64,000 nucleotides of DNA from Pseudoxanthomonas koreensis_A (GCF_041890415.1 NZ_CP169056.1:2914001-2978000), one strand, 5' to 3'. Numbered from the stretch's first letter, positions 52,796 to 60,019 are shown. The notes: a model not told the origin generated them from the sequence alone. Numbers and translations: made by a program.

Positions 52796-53197
52796 ATGTT
52801 CAAGAGATTGCTTTCAACCGCTTTCGCAGCGGCTGCCCTTTCCTCTTGCAGCGGGTACCAGGTCCACAGCAACCTCCCGCCAGGCGTCGCTGTGTCACCT
52901 ACCAATGCAAGCCAAGTACAGGTGTTGTACTCCCCGCCACAAAGACCGTATGAATCGGTAGGTATTGTTTCAGCCAAGCGTTACAAACCCGGCTGGACCG
53001 ACCCGTCCATTTCTGACGCCATCCCTCAATTGCAAGCGGCTGGCGCACAGATCGGAGCGGATGCTGTGATCGTCCGCAATGACCGCGCCCTTAATGATCG
53101 CCACATTACTGTTGAGGCTGAGGCAATTCGTTACACCGACAAGCAGCCAGTTGAGCAGCCGCCTTGCATGAGCTGTCAAAAGATCGGTGGCAAATAA
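52796..53197 (+). CDS. Cassette 27: lipoprotein, RcsF/YbjQ-like pattern
   Basis: The 133-residue product starts with a signal ending AALSSC (lipobox). The mature part contains VQVLYSPPQRPYESVGIVSAKR and LQAAGAQIGADAVIVRND, like small lipoproteins with a heavy-metal-binding/RcsF-type fold. CPPC-like cysteines (PPCMSC) lie near the C-terminus. The ATG follows AGGGGG. Confidence 0.72.
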   Translation: MFKRLLSTAFAAAALSSCSGYQVHSNLPPGVAVSPTNASQVQVLYSPPQRPYESVGIVSAKRYKPGWTDPSISDAIPQLQAAGAQIGADAVIVRNDRALNDRHITVEAEAIRYTDKQPVEQPPCMSCQKIGGK

Positions 53198-53212
53198 TTT
53201 GTGCGGCACGCA

Positions 53213-53272
53213 GCCTAACAATTCGTTCAAGCCGAAACCGCTTCGCGGTTCGGCTTAACTCAGGCGTTAGGC
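53213..53272 (+). repeat. attC: attC 27 (60 bp)
   Basis: Cores GCCTAAC and GTTAGGC; stem variant GAAACCGC / GCGGTTC. Confidence 0.93.
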
Positions 53273-53276
53273 CGCT

Positions 53277-53576
53277 ATGTCAGACCGCCGCGAGCTGCTA
53301 GAGAAGTTGAAGTTTCCGCACACGCAGCGCGGAGGCGTCACGCTCGTAGCAAGACGGGACGCCGCTTCTTGTGTGGCGCTCGTGTACCGCAATGGCTGGC
53401 GTTTCCTGGGGTACGATTCGTTCACGGTGACAAGCGAGTTCATCCAGCCGCACATGGAGCGGAGTCCGGATTGGAGCCGGACAGGGGCGCCGGACATGCA
53501 AACAGTTCTAAGTGAGCTGGCAGCTCACCCGAGTGAGGTCACGCACTATGAGTTTGTCTTCGAGCGCACGGCCTAA
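53277..53576 (+). CDS. Cassette 28: hypothetical protein
   Basis: The 99-residue soluble product has an alpha start (SDRRELLEKLKFPH), a beta middle (GGVTLVARRDAASCVALVYRNGW) and ends on the attC TAA. The ATG is 4 bp after the core. No family recognised. Confidence 0.7.
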   Translation: MSDRRELLEKLKFPHTQRGGVTLVARRDAASCVALVYRNGWRFLGYDSFTVTSEFIQPHMERSPDWSRTGAPDMQTVLSELAAHPSEVTHYEFVFERTA

Positions 53577-53682
53577 CAATGCGTTCAAGCCGAAACCGCT
53601 TCGTTCCGCAAAGCACATGGCAGGTACAGCTTGCCATGTGCTTCGCTCCACTACGCGGTTCGGCTTAACTTAGGTGTTAGGC
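53571..53682 (+). repeat. attC: attC 28 (112 bp)
   Basis: Cores GCCTAAC and GTTAGGC; supplies the stop of gene 28. Confidence 0.93.
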
Positions 53683-53686
53683 GCTA

Positions 53687-54043
53687 GTGATCGACTCCGA
53701 CGAGCTCCATGCGATTCTGCACAAGGCACTTGAGGACACCTCTCAAGTGTTCACCGGCCATGTCCAGGATGCGGACGCTTATATCGCAGAGGGTAAAGAT
53801 CACCTCCTCGCGCATGTTCTTGATCCGCCTGTGCTGGCGGTGGCAGTGCCAAACGATCATGCGCGTTCCTGCAAAGTGACAATTGACAGACTTGAGGGTT
53901 ATGCCCTGGCCAGCTCAGAGAGCTACTGGTTGCTCTACTGCCCCGAGGACCGACTGTTCTGGTTGGCCTGGGGTTCTGATCCGCTTAACCTCAGCCTATC
54001 GGGCTTCAGCGGGACGGATGCCCTTGAAGTCTGGCTATGCTAG
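53687..54043 (+). CDS. Cassette 29: hypothetical protein (copy B of cassette 6)
   Basis: The same 118-residue protein as cassette gene 6, from the same GTG start, in a cassette of the same 474 bp (53677-54150). The two copies are 12 kb apart, so this is re-insertion or array rearrangement rather than tandem slippage. Only the last core bases differ (GTTAGCG here, GTTAGGC there), because those belong to the next cassette. Confidence 0.7.
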   Translation: MIDSDELHAILHKALEDTSQVFTGHVQDADAYIAEGKDHLLAHVLDPPVLAVAVPNDHARSCKVTIDRLEGYALASSESYWLLYCPEDRLFWLAWGSDPLNLSLSGFSGTDALEVWLC

Positions 54044-54044
54044 C

Positions 54045-54156
54045 GCCTAACAATGCGTTCAAGCCGACACCGCATCGGGGCGCAAACCACATGGCAGGTA
54101 TAGCTTGCCATGTGCTTCACGCCCCGCTGCGGCGCGGCTTAACTTAGGTGTTAGCG
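54045..54156 (+). repeat. attC: attC 29 (112 bp)
   Basis: Cores GCCTAAC and GTTAGCG; otherwise equal to attC 6. Confidence 0.93.
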
Positions 54157-54423
54157 CCTCATCGCTCGATCAATGGCGGCGTCCAGGTCATGCCCTTCAG
54201 CGCTGAAATCTAGGTCGAGTGATGGAGCGCCTTTGTCGTGTGGCATGTCGGATTCCCACTCGCGCACGTGGTGCTTGCGCAGGTAGCGGTATCGCTCCGC
54301 GTCCTTCGCGTCCCGCTCCGTATCACGCAGCTGGCGCATGTACATGCTTGCCAGATCGTCCTTCGACTTCCGCATCAGGTAGCGGTGGTTCATCGTTCCG
54401 CCTTGGATTTCAATAATCGCCAT
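54151..54423 (-). CDS. Cassette 30: hypothetical protein encoded against the array direction
   Basis: The only good frame of this 340 bp cassette runs on the minus strand. From the ATG at 54423 (GGAGG about 7 bp upstream) it gives 90 charged residues with a helical middle (DDLASMYMRQLRDTERDAKDAERYRYLRKH). An in-frame ATG at 54378 also has a good ribosome site. Its TAA stop is the complement of the first three bases inside the GTTAGCG core. Being inverted, it needs its own promoter. Confidence 0.7.
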   Translation of the reverse strand: MAIIEIQGGTMNHRYLMRKSKDDLASMYMRQLRDTERDAKDAERYRYLRKHHVREWESDMPHDKGAPSLDLDFSAEGHDLDAAIDRAMRR

Positions 54424-54440
54424 CGCTGCGCCCTCCACGG

Positions 54441-54496
54441 CGCTAACAATTCATTCAAGCCGACGCCTTCGGCGCGGCTTAATTCAGGTGTTAGCC
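54441..54496 (+). repeat. attC: attC 30 (56 bp)
   Basis: Cores CGCTAAC and GTTAGCC; the stem GCCGACGCC TTC GGCGCGGC is 4 bp shorter than the norm. Confidence 0.92.
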
Positions 54497-54521
54497 GCTA
54501 GCCAATCTCCGGGGGACGGGA

Positions 54522-55025
54522 ATGTTTGGAAAGCTCTTTCTCAACTGGGGTCTGCGTCGCTCAGAGAAGGAGATCATCTCCTTTCTCTCCTTACTAACTC
54601 CCATGGACCCAGAAGACAACGGGTCAATCTTTGGCATGGCTGCGCTTATTCACCACCAGTACGGCCTGACGAACCCAGAGTTCCGGACCATTCTTCAATC
54701 AAGGGTGGGCGAGGACGTTAGCAATGCGATAAATTACATCGTTGATATGAATCCTCTCGTGAATGGTCTGAGCCGTTCTGGCCGCAAGACTGAGGCGGCC
54801 GCAATGAAGCTGTGGAGCATCACGCTAAGATGCATGCTAGATGAGAGATTTCATAACTACGGTGTTGCCCTATGGCAGATTGTGCCAAGAAGCTTTCCTG
54901 CCGCGCGGTCTTGGATAGCAGAGAAACTTACTGCCGCTGAACGTTCAGGCAATACCAAAGATGCCGAGAACCTTCGAGAAGCACTTCGTATTTGCAACTT
55001 CGTACCGCCACGGTTTAGCGGCTAA
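54522..55025 (+). CDS. Cassette 31: hypothetical helical protein
   Basis: The 167-residue product is soluble and mostly helical (EKEIISFLSLLTPMDPEDNGSIFGMAALIHHQY, AARSWIAEKLTAAERSGNTKDAENLREALRIC). A GGGGGACGGG precedes the ATG. It ends on the attC TAA. I recognise no domain. Confidence 0.72.
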   Translation: MFGKLFLNWGLRRSEKEIISFLSLLTPMDPEDNGSIFGMAALIHHQYGLTNPEFRTILQSRVGEDVSNAINYIVDMNPLVNGLSRSGRKTEAAAMKLWSITLRCMLDERFHNYGVALWQIVPRSFPAARSWIAEKLTAAERSGNTKDAENLREALRICNFVPPRFSG

Positions 55026-55131
55026 CGATGCGCTCAAGCCGACGCCACATCGGGGCGCAAACCACATGGCAGGTACAACTTGCCATGTGCTTCACGCCCC
55101 GCTGCGGCGCGGCTTAGCTTAGGTGTTAGGT
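55020..55131 (+). repeat. attC: attC 31 (112 bp)
   Basis: Cores GGCTAAC and GTTAGGT; long class, some substitutions (CGATGCGCTCAAGCC, GGCTTAGC). Confidence 0.92.
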
Positions 55132-55144
55132 TACAGGGGGAGAC

Positions 55145-55735
55145 ATGATCTACATCTGCACCAACTGCGAAAAGCACACGAACTTCATTCCCATCCACGT
55201 CCACCTCCTTCCGAATGAAATGCCTCCGGAGGAATACACCTTTGCCAGATGCGAAACTTGCGACAAACCTGCTGTATTCCTCAGGGAAGACATTGGGATT
55301 GGTTTCGATGCTGACGAGTACTACAGGATGTTTCCGGCACACGATCGGCACATTGGCTATCTTCTGCCAAAGGTAGTACGCGCTTCATATGAAGAAGCGG
55401 TAAGGTGCGAGAGCTCCAAATCCTGGATTGCATGTGTGACCATGGTTGGCCGCGCACTTGAGGCGGTAGCTAAAGACTATGATCCAAAGCAAAGAACTAT
55501 GTTTGCCGGGCTAAAGGAAATGTATAAAAACGGGGCGATTAGCCAAGAAATTCACGACTGGGCAAACGAGCTACGCGTTATTCGCAACTTTGGTGCCCAC
55601 GCTTCGGAAGAGAAAATTGAACGACAAGACGCGACGGAAGCATTAGATTTCTTGCAGGCAATTCTTGAGACTTTGTACTACATGCGGCCAAAGTTTCAAA
55701 AAATGCAGGCCCGTCGTGTAAAGCCTGTAACCTAA
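55145..55735 (+). CDS. Cassette 32: DUF4145-like HEPN protein with zinc ribbon
   Basis: The 196-residue product opens with two CxxC pairs (ICTNCEKH, CETCDKP) that form a likely zinc ribbon, followed by a helical domain. That domain contains WIACVTMVGRALEAVAKDY and the motif RNFGAHASEE. This is the DUF4145 arrangement, a member of the HEPN clan often found beside restriction systems. A GGGGGAG ribosome site precedes the ATG. Ends on the attC TAA. Confidence 0.82.
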   Translation: MIYICTNCEKHTNFIPIHVHLLPNEMPPEEYTFARCETCDKPAVFLREDIGIGFDADEYYRMFPAHDRHIGYLLPKVVRASYEEAVRCESSKSWIACVTMVGRALEAVAKDYDPKQRTMFAGLKEMYKNGAISQEIHDWANELRVIRNFGAHASEEKIERQDATEALDFLQAILETLYYMRPKFQKMQARRVKPVT

Positions 55736-55789
55736 CAATTCATTCAAGCCGACGCCACTTCGTGGCGCGGCTTAATTCAGGCGTTAGGC
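55730..55789 (+). repeat. attC: attC 32 (60 bp)
   Basis: Cores ACCTAAC and GTTAGGC; ACCTAAC pairs with the GTTAGGT that opens this cassette. Confidence 0.93.
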
Positions 55790-55796
55790 GGCCAGA

Positions 55797-56294
55797 ATGA
55801 GCATCTACGAGCAGGCCCTGTTCGCGCAACGGCTCAGAACCAGAGACGTACCAGAGTGGTGTGAATTTCTTCGCCTCTGGGCAGCATTTAACTGCCTCTA
55901 TGGTGAAGAAGCCAATGGCAACGAGAGAGAGCGTGTGATGCAAGTCGTTCGCCGATACCTGGACAACCCGAGAGCGAACACGCTCATTGATCAGACTTCT
56001 GCTGCAGCTCTCGAGATCATAGAAACGCCGCCTGGCGACATGCGCAAGGATGCATCAGACCCTAGATTCAGGGAGCAAACGGAGAGGTGTGCCGCCGCAT
56101 ACCGCGATCACATCAGGCCAGCCAATGAGAGGCTGGCCGGCCTGATGGGTGTGATTTATCAAGTTCGCTGTAACTTGCTGCATGGCGACAAAGATCCAGA
56201 CGAGGGCCGTGACATGAGCCTTGTTCGCAATAGCAGCGCAGTACTGCAGGCGGTTATCCCGGCTGTGGAGAATGGGATCACGGGGGCCGCCTAA
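55797..56294 (+). CDS. Cassette 33: HEPN-like protein (Rx4H motif)
   Basis: The 165-residue helical product contains WCEFLRLWAAFNCLYGEE and, near residue 130, VIYQVRCNLLHGDKD, an R-x4-H motif of the HEPN ribonuclease fold. The motif and its helical setting are visible; nuclease activity is inferred from the family. It follows directly on another HEPN-clan cassette. Ends on the attC TAA. Confidence 0.75.
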   Translation: MSIYEQALFAQRLRTRDVPEWCEFLRLWAAFNCLYGEEANGNERERVMQVVRRYLDNPRANTLIDQTSAAALEIIETPPGDMRKDASDPRFREQTERCAAAYRDHIRPANERLAGLMGVIYQVRCNLLHGDKDPDEGRDMSLVRNSSAVLQAVIPAVENGITGAA

Positions 56295-56400
56295 CAATGC
56301 GTTCAAGCCGAAGCCGCTTCGTTCCGCAAAGCACATGGCAGGTAGAGCTTGCCATGTGCTTTGCTCCACTGCGCGTCTCGGCTTAACTTAGGTGTTAGGC
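56289..56400 (+). repeat. attC: attC 33 (112 bp)
   Basis: Cores GCCTAAC and GTTAGGC; supplies the stop of gene 33. Confidence 0.93.
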
Positions 56401-56414
56401 CTCAGGAGGCAGCT

Positions 56415-56774
56415 ATGCCGCGACATGAGAAGATCAACTACGTTGAGTATCCGTCGCGCGACCTTACGGAGACGAAGCGCTTCTTTGAGCGGGCGTTCGG
56501 TTGGGCGTTCGAGGATTACGGTCCTGACTACGTCGCATTCTCCGATCAGGGGTTAGACGGCGGCTTCTTCAGGTCCGACCTGGCGGCTCGCACCGAAAGC
56601 GGAAGCGCTCTCATCGTTCTCTACAGCGAAGACCTTGAAGGTACACTCGGCAAGGTTGAAGCCGCCGGTGGCAAAGTGGTCAAGCCAATCTTCGCCTTCC
56701 CAGGTGGCCGCAGGTTCCACTTCACCGAGCCCGGTGGCAATGAGCTGGCCGTGTGGTCGGAGCCTGAGGCCTAA
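56415..56774 (+). CDS. Cassette 34: VOC family protein
   Basis: The 119-residue product is a compact VOC protein: INYVEYPSRDLTETKRFFERAFGW at the start, YVAFSDQGLDGGFFR in the middle and RFHFTEPGGNELAVWSE at the end, with possible metal ligands in the first strand and in the final GNELAVW. A strong AGGAGG lies 5 bp before the ATG. It is the second VOC protein in the array and not a close copy of cassette gene 9. Ends on the attC TAA. Confidence 0.87.
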   Translation: MPRHEKINYVEYPSRDLTETKRFFERAFGWAFEDYGPDYVAFSDQGLDGGFFRSDLAARTESGSALIVLYSEDLEGTLGKVEAAGGKVVKPIFAFPGGRRFHFTEPGGNELAVWSEPEA

Positions 56775-56880
56775 CAATGCGTTCAAGCCGACACCGCTTC
56801 GTTCCGCAAACCACATGGCAGGTGCAGCTTGCCATGTGCTTGGCTCCACTACACGGCGCGGCTTAACTTAGGTGTTAGGC
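56769..56880 (+). repeat. attC: attC 34 (112 bp)
   Basis: Cores GCCTAAC and GTTAGGC; supplies the stop of gene 34. Confidence 0.93.
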
Positions 56881-56895
56881 CGCACATGAGACATC

Positions 56896-57450
56896 ATGGC
56901 TAACTTGATCGTTACACGCGCCATAGCTGCGAGAGCTCGTCTCAAACGAGATCACTTGGGCGAAGCTCAGGCGACCGACGCGCCGCTTGGCAATTGGTAC
57001 GTTACGTTCTTGCCAATGGCAGAGCGCAACGCCTTTGTGTATATGAGCAGTCGCACTCAGCTGAGCTTCCTCATGCTGGAGGGAGAGCGCCTCACGGCCG
57101 AAAAGCTGTTCATAAGCTTGGTTCGGGGCATTTCCCTAGTGCTTGAGCTCGCCGGTTACCCGGACCATGTGCGGGAGCGAGTGATGAACGGGTATCGCGC
57201 TGTTGCATTTGCGCGAGCAGCTGATCTTTCCAAACTCGGCGTGCTGACCAACTGTGCACTCGATTACGAGGCCTTCATTGAACAGGATGGCGGCTTGAAC
57301 CGCTGCAGTCTTGACCAGCTGGTAATTGACATGAATTCCCGGCCAGCTAAGAAGCTAGGTTTCAGTACACCGCTTGAAGAGACTGCCAAAGCGCTTGGTG
57401 TGCGGCCTAACAAATCATTCAAGCCGATGCCGCTTCGCGGCACGGCTTAA
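56896..57450 (+). CDS. Cassette 35: hypothetical protein with attC-encoded tail
   Basis: The 184-residue product contains LGNWYVTFLPMAERNAFVYMSSRTQLSFLM, which resembles the DUF6933 pattern of small proteins of unknown role. The frame passes through the attC without a stop and adds NKSFKPMPLRGTA before the TAA of GGCTTAAT. Confidence 0.7.
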   Translation: MANLIVTRAIAARARLKRDHLGEAQATDAPLGNWYVTFLPMAERNAFVYMSSRTQLSFLMLEGERLTAEKLFISLVRGISLVLELAGYPDHVRERVMNGYRAVAFARAADLSKLGVLTNCALDYEAFIEQDGGLNRCSLDQLVIDMNSRPAKKLGFSTPLEETAKALGVRPNKSFKPMPLRGTA

Positions 57451-57464
57451 TTCTGGCGTTAGGC
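57405..57464 (+). repeat. attC: attC 35 (60 bp)
   Basis: Cores GCCTAAC and GTTAGGC; stem variant as in attC 2 and 7. Translated as the tail of gene 35. Confidence 0.93.
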
Positions 57465-57471
57465 CGCGCAA

Positions 57472-58134
57472 GTGAGAAACCTGCCACGTTTAGACCCAGA
57501 CGAAGCTGGTAACGCTCATCTTCATGAGCTCATCGATCGTTTGCACCCGGACGATGCCGCGCCGTTCGTGGAGAAGCTAACGGCACAACCACTTCGCGCT
57601 CGATTCCACACATACCGAGAGCTACTGCTTGGCGCGCATTTGCGGCAAGGCGGTGCCAATTTCAGATACGAGCTGCTCGTTCGTGGAAAGACCCCCGATT
57701 GGTCGCTTTACGGGGAGAATTCTCGGCTGTTGGAAGTGATCGACGTGGTGACACTTCACCAGAGAAACGAGAAGGAGCAAGAGATATCGGCTTCAGTTTG
57801 CTCAACCGGATCTTGGAGCGGATGGATTGGCATACCCCCGGATCACATCTATAGAAAGCTTAGTGATAAAGCTGGCCAGTATTCCGAACTTGTCCGGGAG
57901 GTTGGGGTGCCTTATGTTCTTGGTGTATTCGGTGAGTTTGTCGCGTCGCTTTCTCCCCAGGAGATCGAACAGGTTCTCTATCGGCAGCACAACGGATGGT
58001 TCACGACTGCCCCGGAGGTTTCTGGCGTCATCTACTTTAGAGAGAGCAACTTCAGCTTTGAGTTCAGCTATTTTCCAAACCCGGTGGCTTTGTACCCATC
58101 AACGGTCTTGTCAGGTCAGCCAGGCGCGGCCTAA
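57472..58134 (+). CDS. Cassette 36: hypothetical protein, possible nuclease-like core
   Basis: The 220-residue product starts at a GTG. Its middle (LLGAHLRQGGANFRYELLVRG, KTPDWSLYGENSRLLEVIDVV) has the order acidic residue, PDW, hydrophobic strand with E and D that is seen in PD-(D/E)xK nucleases. The lysine position is not clear, so this is a weak suggestion. It ends on the TAA of an attC that is split by an IS remnant. Confidence 0.7.
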   Translation: MRNLPRLDPDEAGNAHLHELIDRLHPDDAAPFVEKLTAQPLRARFHTYRELLLGAHLRQGGANFRYELLVRGKTPDWSLYGENSRLLEVIDVVTLHQRNEKEQEISASVCSTGSWSGWIGIPPDHIYRKLSDKAGQYSELVREVGVPYVLGVFGEFVASLSPQEIEQVLYRQHNGWFTTAPEVSGVIYFRESNFSFEFSYFPNPVALYPSTVLSGQPGAA

Positions 58135-58140
58135 CAATTC
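58129..58140 (+). repeat. attC: attC 36, left fragment
   Basis: GCCTAACAATTC is the start of a normal attC; the rest is displaced to 58852-58901 by the inserted element. Confidence 0.85.
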
Positions 58141-58853
58141 CGTAAGGAGCTTCCCGTCAACCCCGAGTACATGACGCTCTTGCCTTGAGCTTCAGGCGTT
58201 TGCTGTAACCGGTTTGTCGCGTGTTGCGGTACCACTGGCCAGAGTGATCGGTGATCGAAGCGTTGCCAGACTGCATTTCCGTAATCGGTCTTGTTGGATC
58301 GGCGTTGCTGATCCGGACCAGGGTAAAAACCGCACCCGAAGGCCTCTCTCATTCATCGGATTCGCCCATGCACGGGGATCAACCGTGTCATGTGGTGGCG
58401 CCACCTTGTTAGTCAGGCTCTCTCCGGGACGGTCTGACCGCTTGCTACCTGTTCGCTCTGGCGTTTGAACATCGTGAGCCGTGTCGCCCGGTCAGGCGGC
58501 TGCGGCCTGTCCTTTCCTGCTCGCCGGTCGCATCAACCGGGGCACCAGCCCGTACTCGAGGCAACGACGCGCCCAGTGGTGGGCGCCGCTGCAGGCTTCC
58601 ATCGCCATGACGGTGCCCGGCGGCAGCTGCACCAGCCAGGCCACAAAGGCGTCGCGCTTCAGGTCCCGGCGCTGGCAGACCCGGCCGCCACCGTCCAACT
58701 CGGCAACCGAGAACACCTGCTTTGCCCAGGTCCACGCCCATGGTTATAGTGCCCATTGGAGACTTCCCCTTCATTTGATTGTTCGTCGAAACACAATCAT
58801 GGCACTCGATGCCGAGCGGCTTGCCGCTGAAGTGGGAAGTCTCCTTTTTACTC
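58141..58853 (-). mobile_element. Decayed IS110/IS1111-family element inside an attC
   Basis: About 0.71 kb separates the two halves of attC 36. Near its ends lie related inverted words, AAGGAGCTTCCC (58144-58155) and GGGAAGTCTCC (58834-58844), as expected for the subterminal repeats of the IS1111 group. The element is too short for a complete transposase gene, so it is an internally deleted copy. Its 280 bp distal part (58205-58483) shows no gene. IS1111-attC elements are known to target attC sites. Confidence 0.75.
58492..58756 (-). pseudogene. IS110-family transposase, N-terminal remnant with frameshift
   Basis: The minus strand reads MGTITMGVDLGK, the IS110 start with the first DEDD aspartate. 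After an extra base near 58720 another frame continues as VFSVAELDGGGRVCQRRDLK and MEACSGAHHWARRCLEYGLVPRL. It then diverges and stops at 58492. A full enzyme has about 340 residues; only about 85 are left, so it is not functional. Confidence 0.85.
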
Positions 58854-58901
58854 ATTCAAGCCGAACTTGCTCCGCAACGCGGCTTGATTCAGGCGTTAGA
58901 C
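58852..58901 (+). repeat. attC: attC 36, right fragment
   Basis: TCATTCAAGCCGAAC through the stem with a GCTCCGC loop to the core GTTAGAC. It joins in register with the left fragment at 58129-58140. Confidence 0.87.
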
Positions 58902-58902
58902 A

Positions 58903-59229
58903 ATGGTCCCTACACACTCAAGCTGCGCCACATGCGGAGAACATATTGGCCTGTTGAAGATCATCCTGGCCTCTATTGGAAGCTTGAAAACTTGGAGTGT
59001 GGATTGCCCAAGCTGCAAGAATCGAAATTATATCCACCTATTAGCCTTTTTCATCATTTCCCCAATAGCGGCCCTGGTGGCCATTGTTGCCGGGATAATT
59101 GGCATCGGTAGTGGAAAATTTGAATGGGTATTCATTGCAATTTCCGTGCTTGTTATACATCCACTCATCCTTGGCGTCTTTATCTACGCATGGTTGCGAA
59201 TCGGGTCGTTCCGCTCAACCATTGTCTAG
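58903..59229 (+). CDS. Cassette 37: zinc-ribbon membrane protein
   Basis: The 108-residue product has two CxxC pairs (SSCATCGEH and VDCPSCKNRN) and then two transmembrane helices (about residues 45-68 and 74-97). It starts 1 bp after the GTTAGAC core. The neighbouring IS remnant separates it from upstream transcription. Its TAG is inside the altered core GTCTAGC. Confidence 0.72.
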   Translation: MVPTHSSCATCGEHIGLLKIILASIGSLKTWSVDCPSCKNRNYIHLLAFFIISPIAALVAIVAGIIGIGSGKFEWVFIAISVLVIHPLILGVFIYAWLRIGSFRSTIV

Positions 59230-59283
59230 CAGTTCATTCAAGTTCCCGCCGCTCCGCGGCGCGACTTAACTCAGGCGTTAGAC
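59224..59283 (+). repeat. attC: attC 37 (60 bp)
   Basis: Cores GTCTAGC (one change) and GTTAGAC; GTCTA pairs with the GTTAGAC start of the cassette. Confidence 0.88.
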
Positions 59284-59287
59284 GACC

Positions 59288-59596
59288 ATGATCCTCGAAG
59301 TTGCCCCACTGCAAGTAGTCCCCGAGCGTACAGACGAGTTTGAGGCTGCGTTCCAGCAAGCGCAGACCATCATTTCGTCTATGCCAGGGTACATCTCGCA
59401 TGAACTAAGTCGCTGCATTGAGCGGCCAAGCGAGTACATCCTTCTGGTACGTTGGCAGACCCTGGGAGATCATGAGATTGGCTTTCGCGGATCCATTCAG
59501 TATCAGGAGTGGAGGCGACTTCTCCATCATTTCTACGATCCGTTCCCCACGGTCCTGCACTATCAGTCGGTTGCCGGAGGGCCGTCCAACAATTGA
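59288..59596 (+). CDS. Cassette 38: antibiotic biosynthesis monooxygenase (ABM) domain protein
   Basis: The 102-residue protein is a single ferredoxin-like ABM domain: ILEVAPLQVVPERTDEFEAAFQQA, MPGYISHELSRCIERPSEYILLVRWQTL and FYDPFPTVLHY. These dimeric proteins can be cofactor-free oxygenases or haem-degrading enzymes. The start is 4 bp after the core. Confidence 0.87.
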   Translation: MILEVAPLQVVPERTDEFEAAFQQAQTIISSMPGYISHELSRCIERPSEYILLVRWQTLGDHEIGFRGSIQYQEWRRLLHHFYDPFPTVLHYQSVAGGPSNN

Positions 59597-59697
59597 TTCA
59601 AGGCCGAGCCGGCGCTTCGGTCGCAGGGCACAGGGCAGGTACAGCTTGGCATGTGCTTTGCTCCACTATGCGTCCCGGCTTGACTTGGGTGTTAGGC
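59584..59697 (+). repeat. attC: attC 38 (114 bp, decayed)
   Basis: Cores GTCCAAC and GTTAGGC; long class with many substitutions and small insertions. Confidence 0.85.
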
Positions 59698-59719
59698 ACC
59701 ACTGGGAAGACTTCCGTAG

Positions 59720-60019
59720 ATGAAGAGCCGGCCGCTTATTGCTTCATTGTTCTTTGCATCTTTTGCACTTGCCGGTTGTGACAACGGCCATTTGCGCGGC
59801 TCTGTAGTTGCATCACATGATGGCGGCACTTATCTCGCCGTCGTTGATGACAATGGGGGAGCCTGCGGTCCGTTGTTGCTCGACGGCAAGCCCTGGCCCT
59901 ACAAGATCGGTGAGCCTGGTCGTGTTCCGCCCGGCCGGCATCGGATTGAGTGCGGCGGCCGGATCGAGTTTGATATTCCTCAGGGCGTCATCTTCAAGTT
60001 CGATTATTGGGGGCCGTGA
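59720..60019 (+). CDS. Cassette 39: lipoprotein
   Basis: The 99-residue product begins with a signal ending ASFALAGC (lipobox). The mature part, with YLAVVDDNGGACGPLLLDGKPW and GRHRIECGGRIEFDIPQGV, looks like a small beta domain with two cysteines. No family recognised. Confidence 0.75.
   Translation: MKSRPLIASLFFASFALAGCDNGHLRGSVVASHDGGTYLAVVDDNGGACGPLLLDGKPWPYKIGEPGRVPPGRHRIECGGRIEFDIPQGVIFKFDYWGP

Noticed and set aside
58214..58468. 84-residue plus-strand frame in the IS remnant
   Set aside because: Lies in the non-coding distal part of the decayed element, with no start signal and no recognisable domain.
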